In this document: positions 1 through 11,027 of the stretch, piece by piece | How positions within the stretch are numbered: position 1 is the first letter of the stretch | Layout of the letters: each line of letters opens with the position of its first letter | Assembly (NCBI RefSeq): GCF_034702125.1 | Contig: NC_085869.1 | Location: forward strand, 18,522,177 to 18,586,176 | DNA length: 64,000 nt | Direction of reading: 5' to 3' | Source: Engraulis encrasicolus | Taxonomy: Eukaryota; Chordata; Actinopteri; Clupeiformes; Engraulidae | Made by a program: the position numbers and the translations under genes | Notes under the pieces: generated by a model | The model's input: only the letters and a program-made list of their open reading frames with translations | Told to the model about the DNA's origin: nothing | Databases searched by the model: none

Positions 1-910
1 ACTGCAGAGGTGAGGAAAACACGCAGGGGGCGAGGTGGGGGCTGAGTCGTAGAGTAGGGTAGAGTATCGTTTATTGATCCCAGGGGGAAAGTAAGGTGTC
101 AAGTAGCATACACACATACATAAATAAAGACATTGCTCTTGTGGATATGCATTATGCTGTGCAGGCACAAGGTGGTTTGGCATAAATGTAATCTGCAAGC
201 ACTACCCCTCCGCGCACACCGACCTCACGGACTGCAGAGGTGAGGAAAACACTCAGGGGGCGAGGTGGGGGCTGAGTCTCGTGGATATACATTATGCTGT
301 GCAGGCACAAGGTGGTTTGGCATAAATGTAATCTGCAAACACTACCTACTGCAGAGACACCGACCTCACCGACTGCAGAGTTGAGGGAGGGAGGGCTTGG
401 GGTTGGTGGCTGAGTCTTGTGGGGGTATATTGTACAGGCAGAAGGTGGTTTGACATTAATGTGATCGGCAAACACTACCTCTCCACATACACCGACTTCA
501 AAGACTGCAGAGATGAGGAAGAGGGGGGGGGTGACATGAGGGAAGCAGGGATGGAGGGTGGATATAATGCATGTCGTGCAGGCACAAGGGAGTTTGGCAA
601 AAATGTGATCGGCAAACACCCCTCCAGTCCACGCACACTGACCCCACCTACTGCAGAGGATATATATTGTGAAAGCACAAGGAAGTTTGGCATAAATGTG
701 CGGTGAGGAAGAGGGTGGGTGTGGGGGGGATGATGGAAGGGAGAATGGATATAAAGTATGATGTGCAGGCACAAGGTGGCAAGGTGGTTAGGCATGAGTG
801 TGCCTCCCATGCCCGAACTGGAGCGTTGACTAGGGGATGGCAGGTTCGCGCCCTGAGTGGCGGACTGCGCTGGCACACCTTTAGGCACAAGGCGGTTCGG
901 CAAGACTCAT
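1..910. repeat. Degenerate minisatellite ending in a tRNA-SINE-like segment
   Basis: A block of about 100-140 bp is repeated six or seven times with indels. The recurring words are 'gcaggcacaaggtggtttgg', 'cataaatgtaatctgcaa' and 'cgactgcagaggtgagg', seen near 160, 300, 435, 575, 670, 765 and 890. The last part (about 770-900) holds 'cctcccatgcc' and a box-B-like 'ggttcgcgccc'. It resembles the SINE-like copy at 36190-36310, so the array may have grown from SINE-derived sequence. It lies in a farp1 intron. Open frames through it are repetitive and not convincing genes. Confidence 0.75.
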
Positions 911-1516
911 TGTTATCAAAAGTCTGAACGTTCTTAGAGAAGAGTACTCTTCCCCGGGTGGTTTGGTTCCTGAAGCTTAGATTATGTCACAGTTTTCATA
1001 CAGATCTTTCTTTATTTCAGACCCAGGGGGATCCATATCACATTAAAATACATCACAGCACAGCAAAAACTCCCCGCCCCCCTGAACAACAGCCAAAAAG
1101 AGAAAGAAACAAACAAACAGCATAACTCACATTCATTGTCTCACATGCAGGCGTCTTCGCCAGTGATTCCACACGTTAGAGAAGAGTCTCACAAAGCTAC
1201 GTGCAGGGCTAGCCAAGACAACAATTAAGCTGTTTTGTGACTCAGATGCCCTGCACATGAATTTATACATAAAGATTACGTAGCACAGCTGAACAAGTAG
1301 GTACCCCAGCACTGGCAAACGTTTGACTTGCGCTTGATCTCCTTGGAATTCTAAGACCGATGTGGTGAGACAGACAGATTTGTCACTGTAGGTCTTAGAC
1401 ATCCTTACACAAGGTTTACACTGAACTCTTGCTTTGAGACCGAGTGTTTTGGTGCTAAAGGTGTGGCGGTTGTCTTGTCTTGTTTGTTTGTTTGTTTGTT
1501 TGTCTGCGTCCCCCAG
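911..1516. other. farp1 intron, nothing recognised
   Basis: This is intronic sequence ending in a (TTTG)n stretch and the acceptor 'cgtcccccag' at 1507-1516. No conserved coding segment was seen in it. Confidence 0.6.
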
Positions 1517-1647
1517 CGGCTCTGGCGGACGTGTCTGAGATGGTGTCCCAGCTACACGGCAGCATGATCAAGACGGAAAACTACCAGAAGCTGCTGGAGC
1601 TGAGGAAAGATTTGATTGGCACGGACAACCTGACTGCCGCAGGAAGG
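1517..1647 (+). CDS. farp1: farp1 exon: C-terminal helix of the DH (RhoGEF) domain
   Basis: The exon is 131 bp. It enters with two bases of a split codon and leaves in phase 0 at 'GGAAGG|gtgagt'. It encodes ALADVSEMVSQLHGS, then KTENYQKLLELRKDLIG and TAAGR, which matches the end of the Dbl-homology domain of FARP1 and FARP2. FARP proteins are FERM-DH-PH-PH exchange factors acting on Rho-family GTPases downstream of adhesion and semaphorin receptors in neurons. In published FARP structures the last DH helix helps block the GTPase site, so this exon would carry part of the autoinhibitory surface. The following exons favour FARP1 over FARP2. Upstream farp1 exons lie before the window. Confidence 0.93.
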
Positions 1648-2143
1648 GTGAGTGAAAGGAAGGGGTGGGGAATGAAAAGGTGCCGTGCTGCAGTGAACAG
1701 GACAGCGAACGCATGACAATAACAACTAGACTACTACAGCAGTCAGATGGGTTCTTTGAAATATCCTGTGTTATTCTGAGCACACTGTGTTAGCCACAAT
1801 GGATAATGGGTGATAATAAAGCACATGTTGTTTCCATGATTAATATTGTAAGCTAAGCCGAAAACTGTATAGGCATGGTCAAGCAAGTTACGATCCATTC
1901 AAGGTATTTTGAGAGAGACCAAGACCCTTGATTACCCCCCCCCCCTCCCATTTTTAAAAAAATTGGTATTATTTTTGCATTTATTTTAGATTTTTTTTTT
2001 TTAGGTTTATCATTGACATACTGTGTTTTTATTTCAGCAGAAAACTGATTTCTGTTTGCACTGTCAAAACATTTCAATAAAATAAAAAATGTTGATCACA
2101 CATATTTCTCCATACTGATGCTTACATGGGTTTTGTTTTTCAG
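1648..2143. other. farp1 intron with C and T homopolymers
   Basis: The intron contains a C run near 1936-1946 and a T run near 1991-2003. The acceptor is 'gtttttcag' ending at 2143. Nothing else was recognised. Confidence 0.6.
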
Positions 2144-2212
2144 GAGTTCATAAGGTTAGGATGTCTAAGCAAGTTGTCTGGGAAAGGCCTACAACAGCGC
2201 ATGTTTTTCCTG
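2144..2212 (+). CDS. farp1: farp1 exon: first strands of PH1
   Basis: The exon is 69 bp, phase 0 to phase 0, with acceptor 'ttcag' and donor 'CTG|gtaaga'. The peptide EFIRLGCLSKLSGKG followed by LQQRMFFL is the beta1-beta3 entry of the first pleckstrin-homology domain of FARP proteins, where 'EFIR.GCL.KL' followed by 'QQRMFFLF' is the family pattern. It continues directly into the next exon. Confidence 0.93.
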
Positions 2213-2306
2213 GTAAGACCAGGGTTTTTTCTTCTACATGGATCTAGATTGTGTTTTCTTGGTCCTTTTGTAACATTGTACTGAATGGTGCTTTGTTTTT
2301 CGACAG

Positions 2307-2396
2307 TTCAATGATGTTCTGTTGTATACAAGTCGAGGAATGACGGCGACAAACCAGTTTAAAGTACATGGTCAGCTGTCGCTACGCGGCATGACG
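2307..2396 (+). CDS. farp1: farp1 exon: middle of PH1
   Basis: The exon is 90 bp, phase 0 to phase 0, with acceptor 'cgacag' and donor 'ACG|gtcagt'. It encodes FNDVLLYTSRGMTATNQFKV then HGQLSLRGMT. The 'FNDVLLYTSRG.TA.NQFKVHGQL' pattern is characteristic of FARP1; FARP2 has a different 'SDMLLYTSKG' version. This is the main reason for naming the gene farp1. Confidence 0.94.
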
Positions 2397-2528
2397 GTCA
2401 GTTGAAGTTTTTTTCTAGTGATGGTAATTTGCTTGCTGTCTCTATCCTGTCTCACTTTTCTATGTCTGTATTCTGCATTCCTACATATGTGTTCATTTCC
2501 TCTTGGCTGTGTTTTTTAAATGAAAAAA

Positions 2529-2682
2529 CAATTGTCGTTGCACACTCAGATCTTCATACTTTTAATAAGACCAACGTTTCTGCTTACGCCTTCATCAGGG
2601 TCTGATGAACGCTGGTCGTTGGATGAACGTTGGTCTTATTAAAAGTACTGCATGAAGTTCTAAGTGTGCGACGACAATTGAT
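2529..2682. repeat. Imperfect palindromic (foldback) repeat
   Basis: The left arm 'caattgtcgttgcacactca' and the right arm 'agtgtgcgacgacaattg' are inverse complements. So are 'acttttaataagaccaacgt' and 'gttggtcttattaaaagt'. The centre carries 'aacgtttct...cttcatcaggg', a core shared with other foldbacks in this window. It lies in a farp1 intron. Confidence 0.85.
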
Positions 2683-2868
2683 TTTTCATAAAGTTAACTA
2701 TTGACTCACACAGTGTGCATTTACTAAAACCAAAGATAGACTCTTGGCTGTTTATAACGTCAACACTTAAGATTTTCTTTTGCCTTAAGACATGTAAAAG
2801 TTGTATCTTTTGTAGTGTAGGTGATGCGCGCACATCCAGTAAAACAGGTGCTGGATCAAACAAACGTG

Positions 2869-3042
2869 CGTAAAGGAAGAAAGGAAATCCGCACACTGTT
2901 ACTGTTCACCGATTTATTGAACACAACGTTTCGACCTCAGGCGGTCTTCGTCAGGTGTGACGAAGACCGCCTGAGGTCGAAACGTTGTGTTCAATAAATC
3001 GGTGAGCAGTAACAGTGTGCGGATTTCCTTTCTTCCTTTACG
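2869..3042. repeat. Near-perfect 174-bp palindrome
   Basis: The arms run from 'cgtaaaggaagaaaggaaat' to 'atttcctttcttcctttacg' and are inverse complements over about 85 bp with almost no mismatch. The centre is 'cgtcaggtgtgacg', and each arm has an 'aacgtttcgacc' core next to 'aataaatcgg' or its complement. Transcribed RNA would form a long hairpin. It lies in the farp1 intron 104 bp before the next exon. Confidence 0.93.
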
Positions 3043-3146
3043 AAAGTTGTATCTTTTACATAGAAAATTGAGTTAAACAGCTTTGCATAATGAAAGTAAT
3101 ACATTTGGTTATAACATCATCATCCTCCTTCCCTGGCTCCCTGTAG

Positions 3147-3229
3147 ATACGAGAGAGTGAGGAGGAGTGGGGTGTGCCTCATGCCTTCACATTGGTGGGC
3201 CAGCGGCAGTCAGTGGTGGTAGCAGCAAG
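3147..3229 (+). CDS. farp1: farp1 exon: distal strands of PH1
   Basis: The exon is 83 bp. It enters in phase 0 after 'ctgtag' and ends with two bases of a split Ser codon at 'GCAAG|gtcagg'. The peptide IRESEEEWGVPHAFTLVGQR then QSVVVAA matches FARP1 ('EESE.EWGVPH..TL.GQRQS..VAAS'). A very long CA repeat begins 15 bp after the donor. Confidence 0.93.
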
Positions 3230-3242
3230 GTCAGGCACCCGC

Positions 3243-3382
<140 letters not shown>

Positions 3383-4276
3383 GAGCATATTAGGCTTGTA
3401 AAGGTACACTGTAATGTATTTGTACTGAACCGAACTGACCTGTACCGAAAGGTAGATTGACAGGCAACTCTGTTCATGTATTTACATTATGCTGCCACTA
3501 CATGCAATGGCTCATGCAGAACGCTGACAGAGAATGCAGGGGAAAAAAACGGATGTAGAGGCTTGTTCTTTGTGAGACCTTGAGAAAAGCACCATTTCTT
3601 TCAATGATTAAATCTTTGACCCCAAGTAGCAGTTTGAGGGTATTTTCCTTTTATATATACTGTAGCGAAAAAGTACCGAACCTTGACCCCAAAAACCGAG
3701 GTACGTACCGAAACGTGATTTTTGTATACCGTTACACCCCTAGAGCATATAAATAAGCATGTATACATACACACAGGCCAGTGTGTCACATGACCCCTAC
3801 TGGGTGACGTTAGCCACCTCCTCTGTGCCCTGTGAGAGACAGGACACATAGAGACAGGCCAGACTGCTCTGGGGAGTGTCCTGGGGAGTACAGACAGGCT
3901 GCGTGTGGATCTCCTCGCTGTGGGGCTGTGTGAAGTCTACAATGGCATCTTTGTAGTGCTCTGGATTCCATTTCTATTATTTATGGTGCACAGATGCTCA
4001 TAGAAATAACGGCATGAAATATGTATGAAGGGCAAGCCCAGGGGTCTAAGGAGGGGGAAAGCCTCCATGTCTGATTGAAGCAATCCAAGTCTATTTCTCA
4101 TCCTGCATATTTCTATAAACCCATTTTTATTGCTGTTTAAACAAGTTGCAGCATTTTACTGACTTGAATAGATGTACTGCTTGAACAGAGTGATGGTGGG
4201 ATTAGGGACCTCACATTTTTGTGTGTTGTGTCTGCCAGCTCACACATTTTGTGATATAACTCTCTGTCTCTCTCTA

Positions 4277-4389
<113 letters not shown>

Positions 4390-4539
4390 CCCCCTGTCTC
4401 TCTCTCATTCTCTCTCCATTTCCTTCTCTCTCTCACTCTCTCTTTGTTTCCTCCATCTCTCCTCCTCCTCCTCTCTCTCTCCCCCTCTGCCCCCCTCTCT
4501 CTCCTTCTATCTCTCTCCTCGGTTGGCTGCCCTCATCAG

Positions 4540-4652
4540 TTCGGTGTCTGAGATGGAGCGGTGGATGGAGGATATAACGTTGGCGGTGGATAAGGCGGAG
4601 ATGTCCAATGGGCCGACATCAGCACTGTTGACCAGCAGTCAGAACGATCACA
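4540..4652 (+). CDS. farp1: farp1 exon: C-terminal helix of PH1 and start of linker
   Basis: The exon is 113 bp. Its first base completes the Ser codon begun at 3228-3229, and its last base opens a codon at 'CACA|gtaagt'. The peptide SVSEMERWMEDITLAVDKAE then MSNGPTSALLTSSQNDH gives the PH1 helix (EM.RW..DI..A.D.AE) and the beginning of the low-complexity inter-PH linker of FARP1. The leftover 'A' is completed to AAA (Lys) by the exon at 5408, or to AAG (Lys) by the exon at 6748. Confidence 0.92.
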
Positions 4653-5407
4653 GTAAGTTTCTCCAAACTTGTCTGATTCCAACAAGACTTCCCTGAGGCA
4701 GAATCCAGGAGCCAGCCCTGCTGTTGTCTGTTGAAGTTTGAAAAGTAGTCTGAGCCTACTTTATGGCCTCTGTATTGCATGCCCAACATTTTAAATAGAA
4801 ATGATAAAGATCAATAAATATGATCACAATGGAGTAACAACAAGAGTTTGTATTATATTATGATATTTATGATGGCATAGGAAATCTCCACCTGCCTCCA
4901 GCAGTCTAAAAAGATAATCACAGTACATCTGAACGTTAAAGTGGTCTGACTGCAGCCCAATATTGCCACTTCCCTTGTGGTGGACCCAGGGGCCATCCAT
5001 ACAGGAGTTGGAAACATAGTCTCAGTCTTATTTATGCCCCCTGTCTTGCATGCTGAACACTAAATATCCTTCATAATTGGATATATTTCATAATGATTAA
5101 GAGGTCTTTTAAAATGTCTAAACCACCAAGATGTTTGTGTTGTGTGGTTTCAGTGATGGCATGGGAAGGCTCCACTGTATCTGCCTGTGCATGCCCAATA
5201 ACATTCAATTGTTCCTGGTGATTCAATCCCTTCCTTTTTTCATCCATTCAGCCTGACAAACCTGTCCAGCGGGTTTGCTCTCAGATTCCCTCTGTTTAAA
5301 AAACCTTCTTTGTATGTGCGGTGCCATGATTCACGTCCACCCATCTGTTCCCAGTTACCCGCACTGTAATATGTCTGACAATAACAGCCTCCTGGCCTTT
5401 AACCCAG
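4653..5407. other. farp1 intron, nothing recognised
   Basis: AT-rich intronic sequence. The acceptor chosen for the next exon is 'ggcctttaacccag' ending at 5407. It is the acceptor that gives the right phase and a conserved 'K..DE..ALEQESEDDLSASRTS'-like continuation. Confidence 0.6.
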
Positions 5408-5577
5408 AACCCCGTGAGGACTCGGCCCTAGAGCAGGAGTCCGAGGATGACCTGAGCGCCTCGCGGACGTCCCTGGAGCGCAAGGCGGCGCCGCCGCACC
5501 GTGCCAACACCATGGTGCACGTGTGCTGGCACCGCAACACCAGCGTGTCCATGCTGGACTATAACATGGCTGTGGAG
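5408..5577 (+). CDS. farp1: farp1 inter-PH linker exon (canonical form)
   Basis: The exon is 170 bp. It enters with two bases completing a Lys codon and leaves in phase 0 at 'GTGGAG|gtacca'. It encodes PREDSALEQESEDDLSASRT, then SLERKAAPPHRANTMVHVCW, then HRNTSVSMLDYNMAVE. The strings QESEDDLSASRTSLER and HRANTMVHVCWHRNTSVSM are close to verbatim FARP1, which makes this the strongest identifier of the gene. An alternative upstream acceptor near 5285 keeps the frame but adds residues unlike FARP1. A CTCCT repeat starts about 42 bp downstream of the donor. Confidence 0.92.
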
Positions 5578-5589
5578 GTACCAGCCTCG

Positions 5590-5677
5590 CTAGCTAGCTA
5601 GCTAGCTACCCCGCTCTTCTCTCCTCTCCTCTCCTCTCCTCTCCTCTCCTCTCCTCTCCTCTCCTCTCCTCTCCTCT
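5590..5677. repeat. (TAGC)n then (CTCCT)n simple repeats
   Basis: A short TAGC repeat (5590-5607) is followed by about twelve CTCCT units (5619-5677). Both lie just inside the intron after the linker exon. The rest of 5678-6540 is intron. It includes a half-copy near 6035-6085 of the foldback core seen elsewhere ('tttattt...atgtttcaacctcac'). Confidence 0.92.
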
Positions 5678-6536
5678 TTCTGCAATTGTCTCTCTCCCTC
5701 CTTGACCTTTGTGTGGTGTTTATCTGTGTTGTTAACTTCAGTCCCAATCTCTCTTCTCTGGGAGCAGTATCCTTGCAAAGTCACTTCTGCCTGCCCTGGG
5801 TCCACTGGGGGAAACGACTGCTGGCTTTTAGTTTTGCTTTCGGCCTCGTTCACTTACTCCCTGTAACTTATAGTAGATTCTGAAATGTTCACGTTTCATT
5901 TCCAGACAAAAAGTGTTACACTTTTTCTTCATTAAGACATAGAATGTGTTTTTTTTTTAATTGCATGTCCATTTAAAAGCTATGGTAAGATAAAAAAGAA
6001 GAAATATCCACACCGTATAAGCTCCCTTACTGTGATTTATTTGGTGAAAAGCAGCATGTTTCAACCTCACAAAAGACCTTTTTTTCATGCGTTCAACTAG
6101 CACCCGTGGCAATTCTTTTTGGGATGTGTGTGCACTTCATACTTTTTCACTGAGACGAGCGGCATACTAAGCGCACCCTGAGCAGCACCGTTTGGATACT
6201 GGCCTCACCTAGCCTCCTCCCCTTCTGTTCTGGTTGGGCTGTGTCTTCTTTGTGCGTGTCTGTGTGTGTGTGTGTGTGTCTGTCTTCTCCAGTTCCTCTC
6301 CTCCTCCTGTCTTCCAGAGTTTGGCTCCAGGACTTTCCTCTCCTCTCCTCTCCACTGGCTTGGTTCCACCTTCTCCTGCATGCCTTTGCCTTTGTGGTGC
6401 TTGTGTCACTCTCCACCCTTATTCTGCACTGTTCTGTTTCCTTTCTCTGTGTTTGTGTCTCCCCCATCTGGCCTCCTCTGTCTCTTCTCTTTCTACCTTT
6501 ACTTTCCTCTTCTGTGTTTCTGTCCTTTGCTGTCGC

Positions 6537-6720
<184 letters not shown>

Positions 6721-6747
6721 CCCGTCCATCTATCCTCTGTGTGGTAG

Positions 6748-6890
6748 AGGACCCTAGTCCAGTCAGTGACTCCACTGATTCCTCCTCTGTGAGTGGCTCG
6801 AGCAAGTACCAGGGACCCGTGCCTCTGTCTCTAATCTGCTGGTACAGGCTGCACAGCCTCTCCTTTAGCGATACCTGCAGGAGTCTGGAG
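6748..6890 (+). CDS. farp1: farp1 candidate alternative linker exon, paralogous to 5408-5577
   Basis: The segment is 143 bp, framed by 'tggtag|' and 'CTGGAG|gtaaaa'. Like the exon at 5408 it enters with two bases that complete a Lys codon (A+AG) and exits in phase 0 after Glu. It encodes DPSPVSDSTDSSSVSGSSKY, then QGPVPLSLICWYRLHSLSFS, then DTCRSLE. From the CW dipeptide to the terminal Glu, both exons have 18 residues and share C-W-x-R-x-x-S-x-S-x-x-D and the final E. A Ser/acidic-rich stretch precedes the motif in both. I infer an ancient tandem duplicate used in place of, rather than together with, the canonical exon: adding both would break the frame (170+143 nt). No transcript evidence is available here. 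It could be an unused relic, but the 47-codon frame is open. Confidence 0.6.
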
Positions 6891-7474
6891 GTAAAAGAAG
6901 CCAGTGTCCAGACAGGATTAGACTTGCCACACAAGCACCGCACGCACCACCACCACCGCAAGCCTCTTACAGTATGGCCACTGCCGGTTATCACCGCTGA
7001 TCTCCCTTAGCATAGCCCCAGTGACCTACTTCTCATCCACATTGACACAGCATTAAATGATATCGACACGTTAAATATGATGTAGGCTAGTGTAGGTCCA
7101 CATTATGCTTAAGCATTTGTTGGTGAGGGCTATGTACTTAATCATATGTATTGTTAGTTGCCACCTTGAACTGGTCCTTGAAGTTGACCGAGCTGTCGCA
7201 TAACGGCAGACTCTGAAACTGTGCCTGCCCCTCTGTCCACTGGGTGGCGCTGAAGACTCAAAAGGAAGGATTTTGTAGCTCAAGTGAGGATAGGTCAGCT
7301 GATTTTATAGCAGAGATAATGCTCATTTGTGTCGAATGCATTCAAATCCTATTCCGTATTTATTTAAATGTATTAAATGTACTATTTAGGATTCCGTTTA
7401 TTTAACGTCTATATTAACTTATTTGTACTTAACCTTTTTTTTAATCAATAACTAATTTTTTTCCTTTTTTGTAG
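6891..7474. other. farp1 intron, nothing recognised
   Basis: AT-rich intron ending in a T-rich tract and the acceptor 'tttttgtag' at 7474. Confidence 0.6.
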
Positions 7475-7582
7475 AATCAGTTGTCCGGAAATCTATTGAG
7501 GAAGTTCAAGAACAGTAATGGCTGGCAGAAGCTGTGGGTGGTCTTCACAAACTTCAGCCTGTTCTTCTATAAAAGCCATCAG
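7475..7582 (+). CDS. farp1: farp1 exon: start of PH2
   Basis: The exon is 108 bp, phase 0 to phase 0, with donor 'CATCAG|gtaaga'. The peptide NQLSGNLLRKFKNSNGWQKL then WVVFTNFSLFFYKSHQ is the first half of the second FARP PH domain and is nearly identical to vertebrate FARP1. It joins either linker exon after Glu. Confidence 0.95.
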
Positions 7583-8171
7583 GTAAGAGCAGGCAGCCTG
7601 GCCACTGTACTGAGCCAATACCCACAGCCAGAACCATGGACGTAAGCGTACATTTCAATATGCACACTCTCATCCTCTGCTTGTGCTTGTTGCCTTGCCC
7701 CACCTCCTGGCCCAGCCTCCTGGCCGTTTTTCAGTCACCATCCCAATTGCAAATGAGAAAATGAGAATTATTAGAGTTGTGCTTTTGCAAGACATTGAAT
7801 TGATTTTCTGTTGTCAGTGACATCATCATGGGGTCACAAGCAGGCAAGTGAGCAAGGGAGGACGGCTAAGAGTTGTGCTAATCCCATTGACCTACGTCTT
7901 CCATTTTTACACAAAGATGGCGGCTCATGGAGCCTTTTACGCACCGATCGCCATTGACATAGTTCTAGACTAGTTCCAGGAAGGGAGCGTCGACCACTCA
8001 CAGAAAGTACAGTAAAAGTAAATGTAATTCATTTAAATTCTTTACGGTATGTCGACTTTTCTTGTTATGTAATGGTTCTTGTTATGTAGTGGTCTCTAGT
8101 GAAAAGAAAGCCACCGCCGAGAATTATTCGAACCTACGGGAACCAGATCACCAAGCGATGTCCTGTACCCC

Positions 8172-8412
8172 GGTTGTCACAAGGGACCCACTAGTTTGAC
8201 GCCCTCTCGGTATTTCACATGGTAATCAAACATTTCAAAGAAGCGATTTAAGGTTAGGGTTAGGTTTAGGCTTAAGGTTAGGGTTAAGGTTAGGGTTAGG
8301 TTTAGGGCTAGGTTTAGGGTTAAGGTTAGGGTTAGGGTTAGGTTTAGGGTCGTATGACGTAAGCGGTAAGTACCGAAAGGGCATCGAATTAGTGAGTCCC
8401 GTTGTCACAACT
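8172..8412. mobile_element. Foldback MITE with a telomere-like repeat core
   Basis: The left end 'ggttgtcacaagggaccca' and 'cgccctctcggtatttcac' are imperfect inverse complements of the right end 'tgagtcccgttgtcacaac' and 'ggtaagtaccgaaagggc', giving arms of about 45 bp. The core at about 8250-8350 is a degenerate TTAGGG / TTTAGGG / TTAAGG array of about 16 units. It sits in the last long farp1 intron. The flanking 7583-8171 holds nothing recognised. Confidence 0.75.
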
Positions 8413-8454
8413 CTTAATTCCATGGCTCTTCCCACTGCCAGCCAGACACACCAT

Positions 8455-8840
8455 GGCTATGTCTCAAATGGCGCACTTTTGTCAGTGCACTGCCAGTCAG
8501 TGCAGAGTGCACACAGTGCACTGAGGTATTTAGTGCATAGCGTCGTGGAAAACTTTGAGCACTATGCACTGTGCCCTCACTGGAAGTGACGGCTGAGCAT
8601 GGCATTACCTTGCCAAAATATGAGTTGGCTACTGTTTACACATTTTCTCTGTGTCATTGTCAACATGGCCGCCGTTTAGTGCGTGCAGTGTCCATCATTC
8701 AAGCACTGCATTTTCCGTCATTGTTAGGGGATCATCCTGGCACTTTCAGTGCACTGGCTCAACTGACATTTTCAGCGTGAGCGCCCTAGGCACTGAAAAA
8801 CAGTGCCCAAAGTGCACAAGTGCTGCATTTGAGACATGGC
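8455..8840. mobile_element. Terminal-inverted-repeat element (GTCTCAAATG ends)
   Basis: The left end 'ggctatgtctcaaatggc' and the right end 'catttgagacatggc' are inverted. The inside is full of 'cagtgcac' and 'gtgcactg' words, mostly self-complementary. A 'ccat' sits on both sides, but a clear longer target duplication is not visible. Superfamily uncertain. Confidence 0.7.
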
Positions 8841-9300
8841 CCATGTTTACACGAGCTCCCCTTGAACCCAGACTCTCACAGCCTGCTGTGGCATTTCATA
8901 ATGACTTGCTATACTTCAGTTGCATGTCTATTTGTGCTCTATCTATGTCTTGCCGTGGTATTAATGGACAGCAATAACTTTTTGAAGAGCTCTTCTATGT
9001 TTTCAGAAAGAAAAAAAAACGAATACACTGCTTCCAGATGCCTACCATTATCGAATCAGTTACTGTGTTATAATATTGCTGTTCTTGTATTAATATTAGG
9101 TAGTAATTTTTAAAACTTTGCAGATCTCGATTTAAACATCTTCCTTGTTTTATTTTTGATCTGGTTCCTAATAAATTTAGAAATGGGCAACATGGATTGT
9201 GCTACAGTGCAAGTGTAATACACATTCCAAATGACTTTGTTCCACCAGTGTACTTACCGGTAATACTTGTGATTACCGGTAAGAAATGAAAAGAAATGTG

Positions 9301-10468
9301 TTAAAGGGGTCCTATTATGCTTTTTCATGTCCACTACCCATTTATGGGGTTACACAGCATCTGTTGTATTATTTCATGACACCTAATAGCCTGTATCCAG
9401 CACTTTTCAAACCTTTCTCAGATTTATGATAGCCTAATTGTCCCAAGCGATTTTGAAATCAAACTGAAGCCCATGCACGTAAGACTCACATTGGATAGGG
9501 ATGGGATTCAGCAAATGACACAGCAAGGCGTTCAAAAGTAATGGCTAATAACATAACGTGGGACTTATGATGCATCCTTTTCAGATTAATTGTGAACATT
9601 GGGTGGACTATTTGGCTTTCAACTTTAGACATAGCTACAGGGGTGGATTTCAGCTCAAAAGCAGCTGTGCTGCTGACGTAATATTAGTAATAGAATGCTT
9701 GATGAAACGAAACGCTTCATGCTGCGCCGAGATTTCAGGACGTTGATGGTCTAAAATTCTGCACTTCCACACGTTTCAAACAGGCGGCGTAGGGTACATG
9801 TACACAATGATAAAAATAATGGACATGAAAACACGTGGTCATTGGAAATTAACTCCACTAACTACAGTAAAGCAAAATATTAAAGGGGCATTCCACCGGT
9901 GGAGACATGAATATGTATTGAAAGTGGGTCATATATGTAGTAGAATAGTAGCATACATTTCTAATTTGGTGCCTTCTTGGCCGAGAAAAGGCAGAAAATG
10001 ACTTTTTAGTGCTTGTGGATTTGTGACAACAATCCCCATAATGCATTGCAATGCTCAAGTTCCACAGGCCACACCCAGGCAGCTCTGCCAGTGACTTACT
10101 GGAGCCTCAATGCCAGTGATTTCAAAAGCACTGGCACACTGATCTGTGATAGGTCTGTTAGCGCATTAGGTCAAACCCCCTATGGGTGGGGTAGAAAGGG
10201 TGGGAAAAGGGCTTTTAGTCTCAACAGAAATCCACCTCTCTTACACTTCCTCCTACAATGATGCAAAATGACGATTTTTACATCATTGTAGGAGGAAGTG
10301 TTAAGAGGTGAATACGGATTTCTCCTGTCTCAGGGGGAATTGAGAGAGTGTTGCACGACCATTCAAAAGTATGACTGGGTGTCTAGCGATGGAAAGCCTA
10401 ATGCAAATGGGTGGAGTGTCCCTTTAACAATGAAAGTTATTCTAAATGGTATAGTAGGGCCCCTTTAA
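9301..10468. mobile_element. TTAA-flanked inverted-repeat element with nested copy
   Basis: The ends 'ttaaaggggtcctattatgc' and 'tagtagggcccctttaa' are imperfect inverted repeats bounded by TTAA, as for piggyBac or Kolobok targets. A second element with ends 'ttaaaggggcattccacc' and 'ggtggagtgtccctttaa' is nested at 9880-10427. No transposase frame was seen. Confidence 0.72.
10228..10322. repeat. Long hairpin within the nested TTAA element
   Basis: The arms 'cttcctcctacaatgatg' and 'catcattgtaggaggaag' pair perfectly. The pairing extends imperfectly outward through 'gaaatccacctctctta' and 'ttaagaggtgaatacggatttc'. The loop is about 20 nt. Confidence 0.85.
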
Positions 10469-11027
10469 GATGTGGGATATTGTGGGAATTTTTCACACAT
10501 TATTATTTCGGTTATTTTACTCAAAAGATCTAACTCGTATAAATAACTCATATAAATTGATTCTTAAAACAGAAAGTTATATGTAGGCCTATATATTGTG
10601 CTGTGTATATTGTCTGTGTGTTAATAGTGATGATTGAGCTTACCAGTAGTATTATCCATAATAGCACCAACGCTATGGTGTCTTCTGTAGTTTGCAGGAT
10701 CTAATATGTTGGCTCTTAAAACAATGAGTTATGCATATATTAAGCCTTTGTTTTAATTGTAATGTTTGAAGTGTTCATCTTATATGGTTATGCACACTAC
10801 CAACCACTTCCTCAACTGAACGACGCGAGGCAAGTTAATTGTTATTACAGCAGTTATTACAATTGTAATTGTTATTATAGTTTTTTTTTTTTTTTTTAAA
10901 TTCAAGTTTGTATCGTATTTTTCCATGAATCAAATCACCATACTGTAACTTTTACATAACACTCAAGTAGGGCTATTACAGCACTTTTAAAGAAATTTTG
11001 TTAACTTTTAAGAGCAACAGTGTTAGA

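Noticed and set aside
5285..5407. An earlier start for the farp1 linker exon
   Set aside because: The frame is open and an AG exists at 5283-5284, but the added residues (SLCLKNLLCMCG...) are unlike FARP1, whereas the acceptor at 5407 gives a conserved join.
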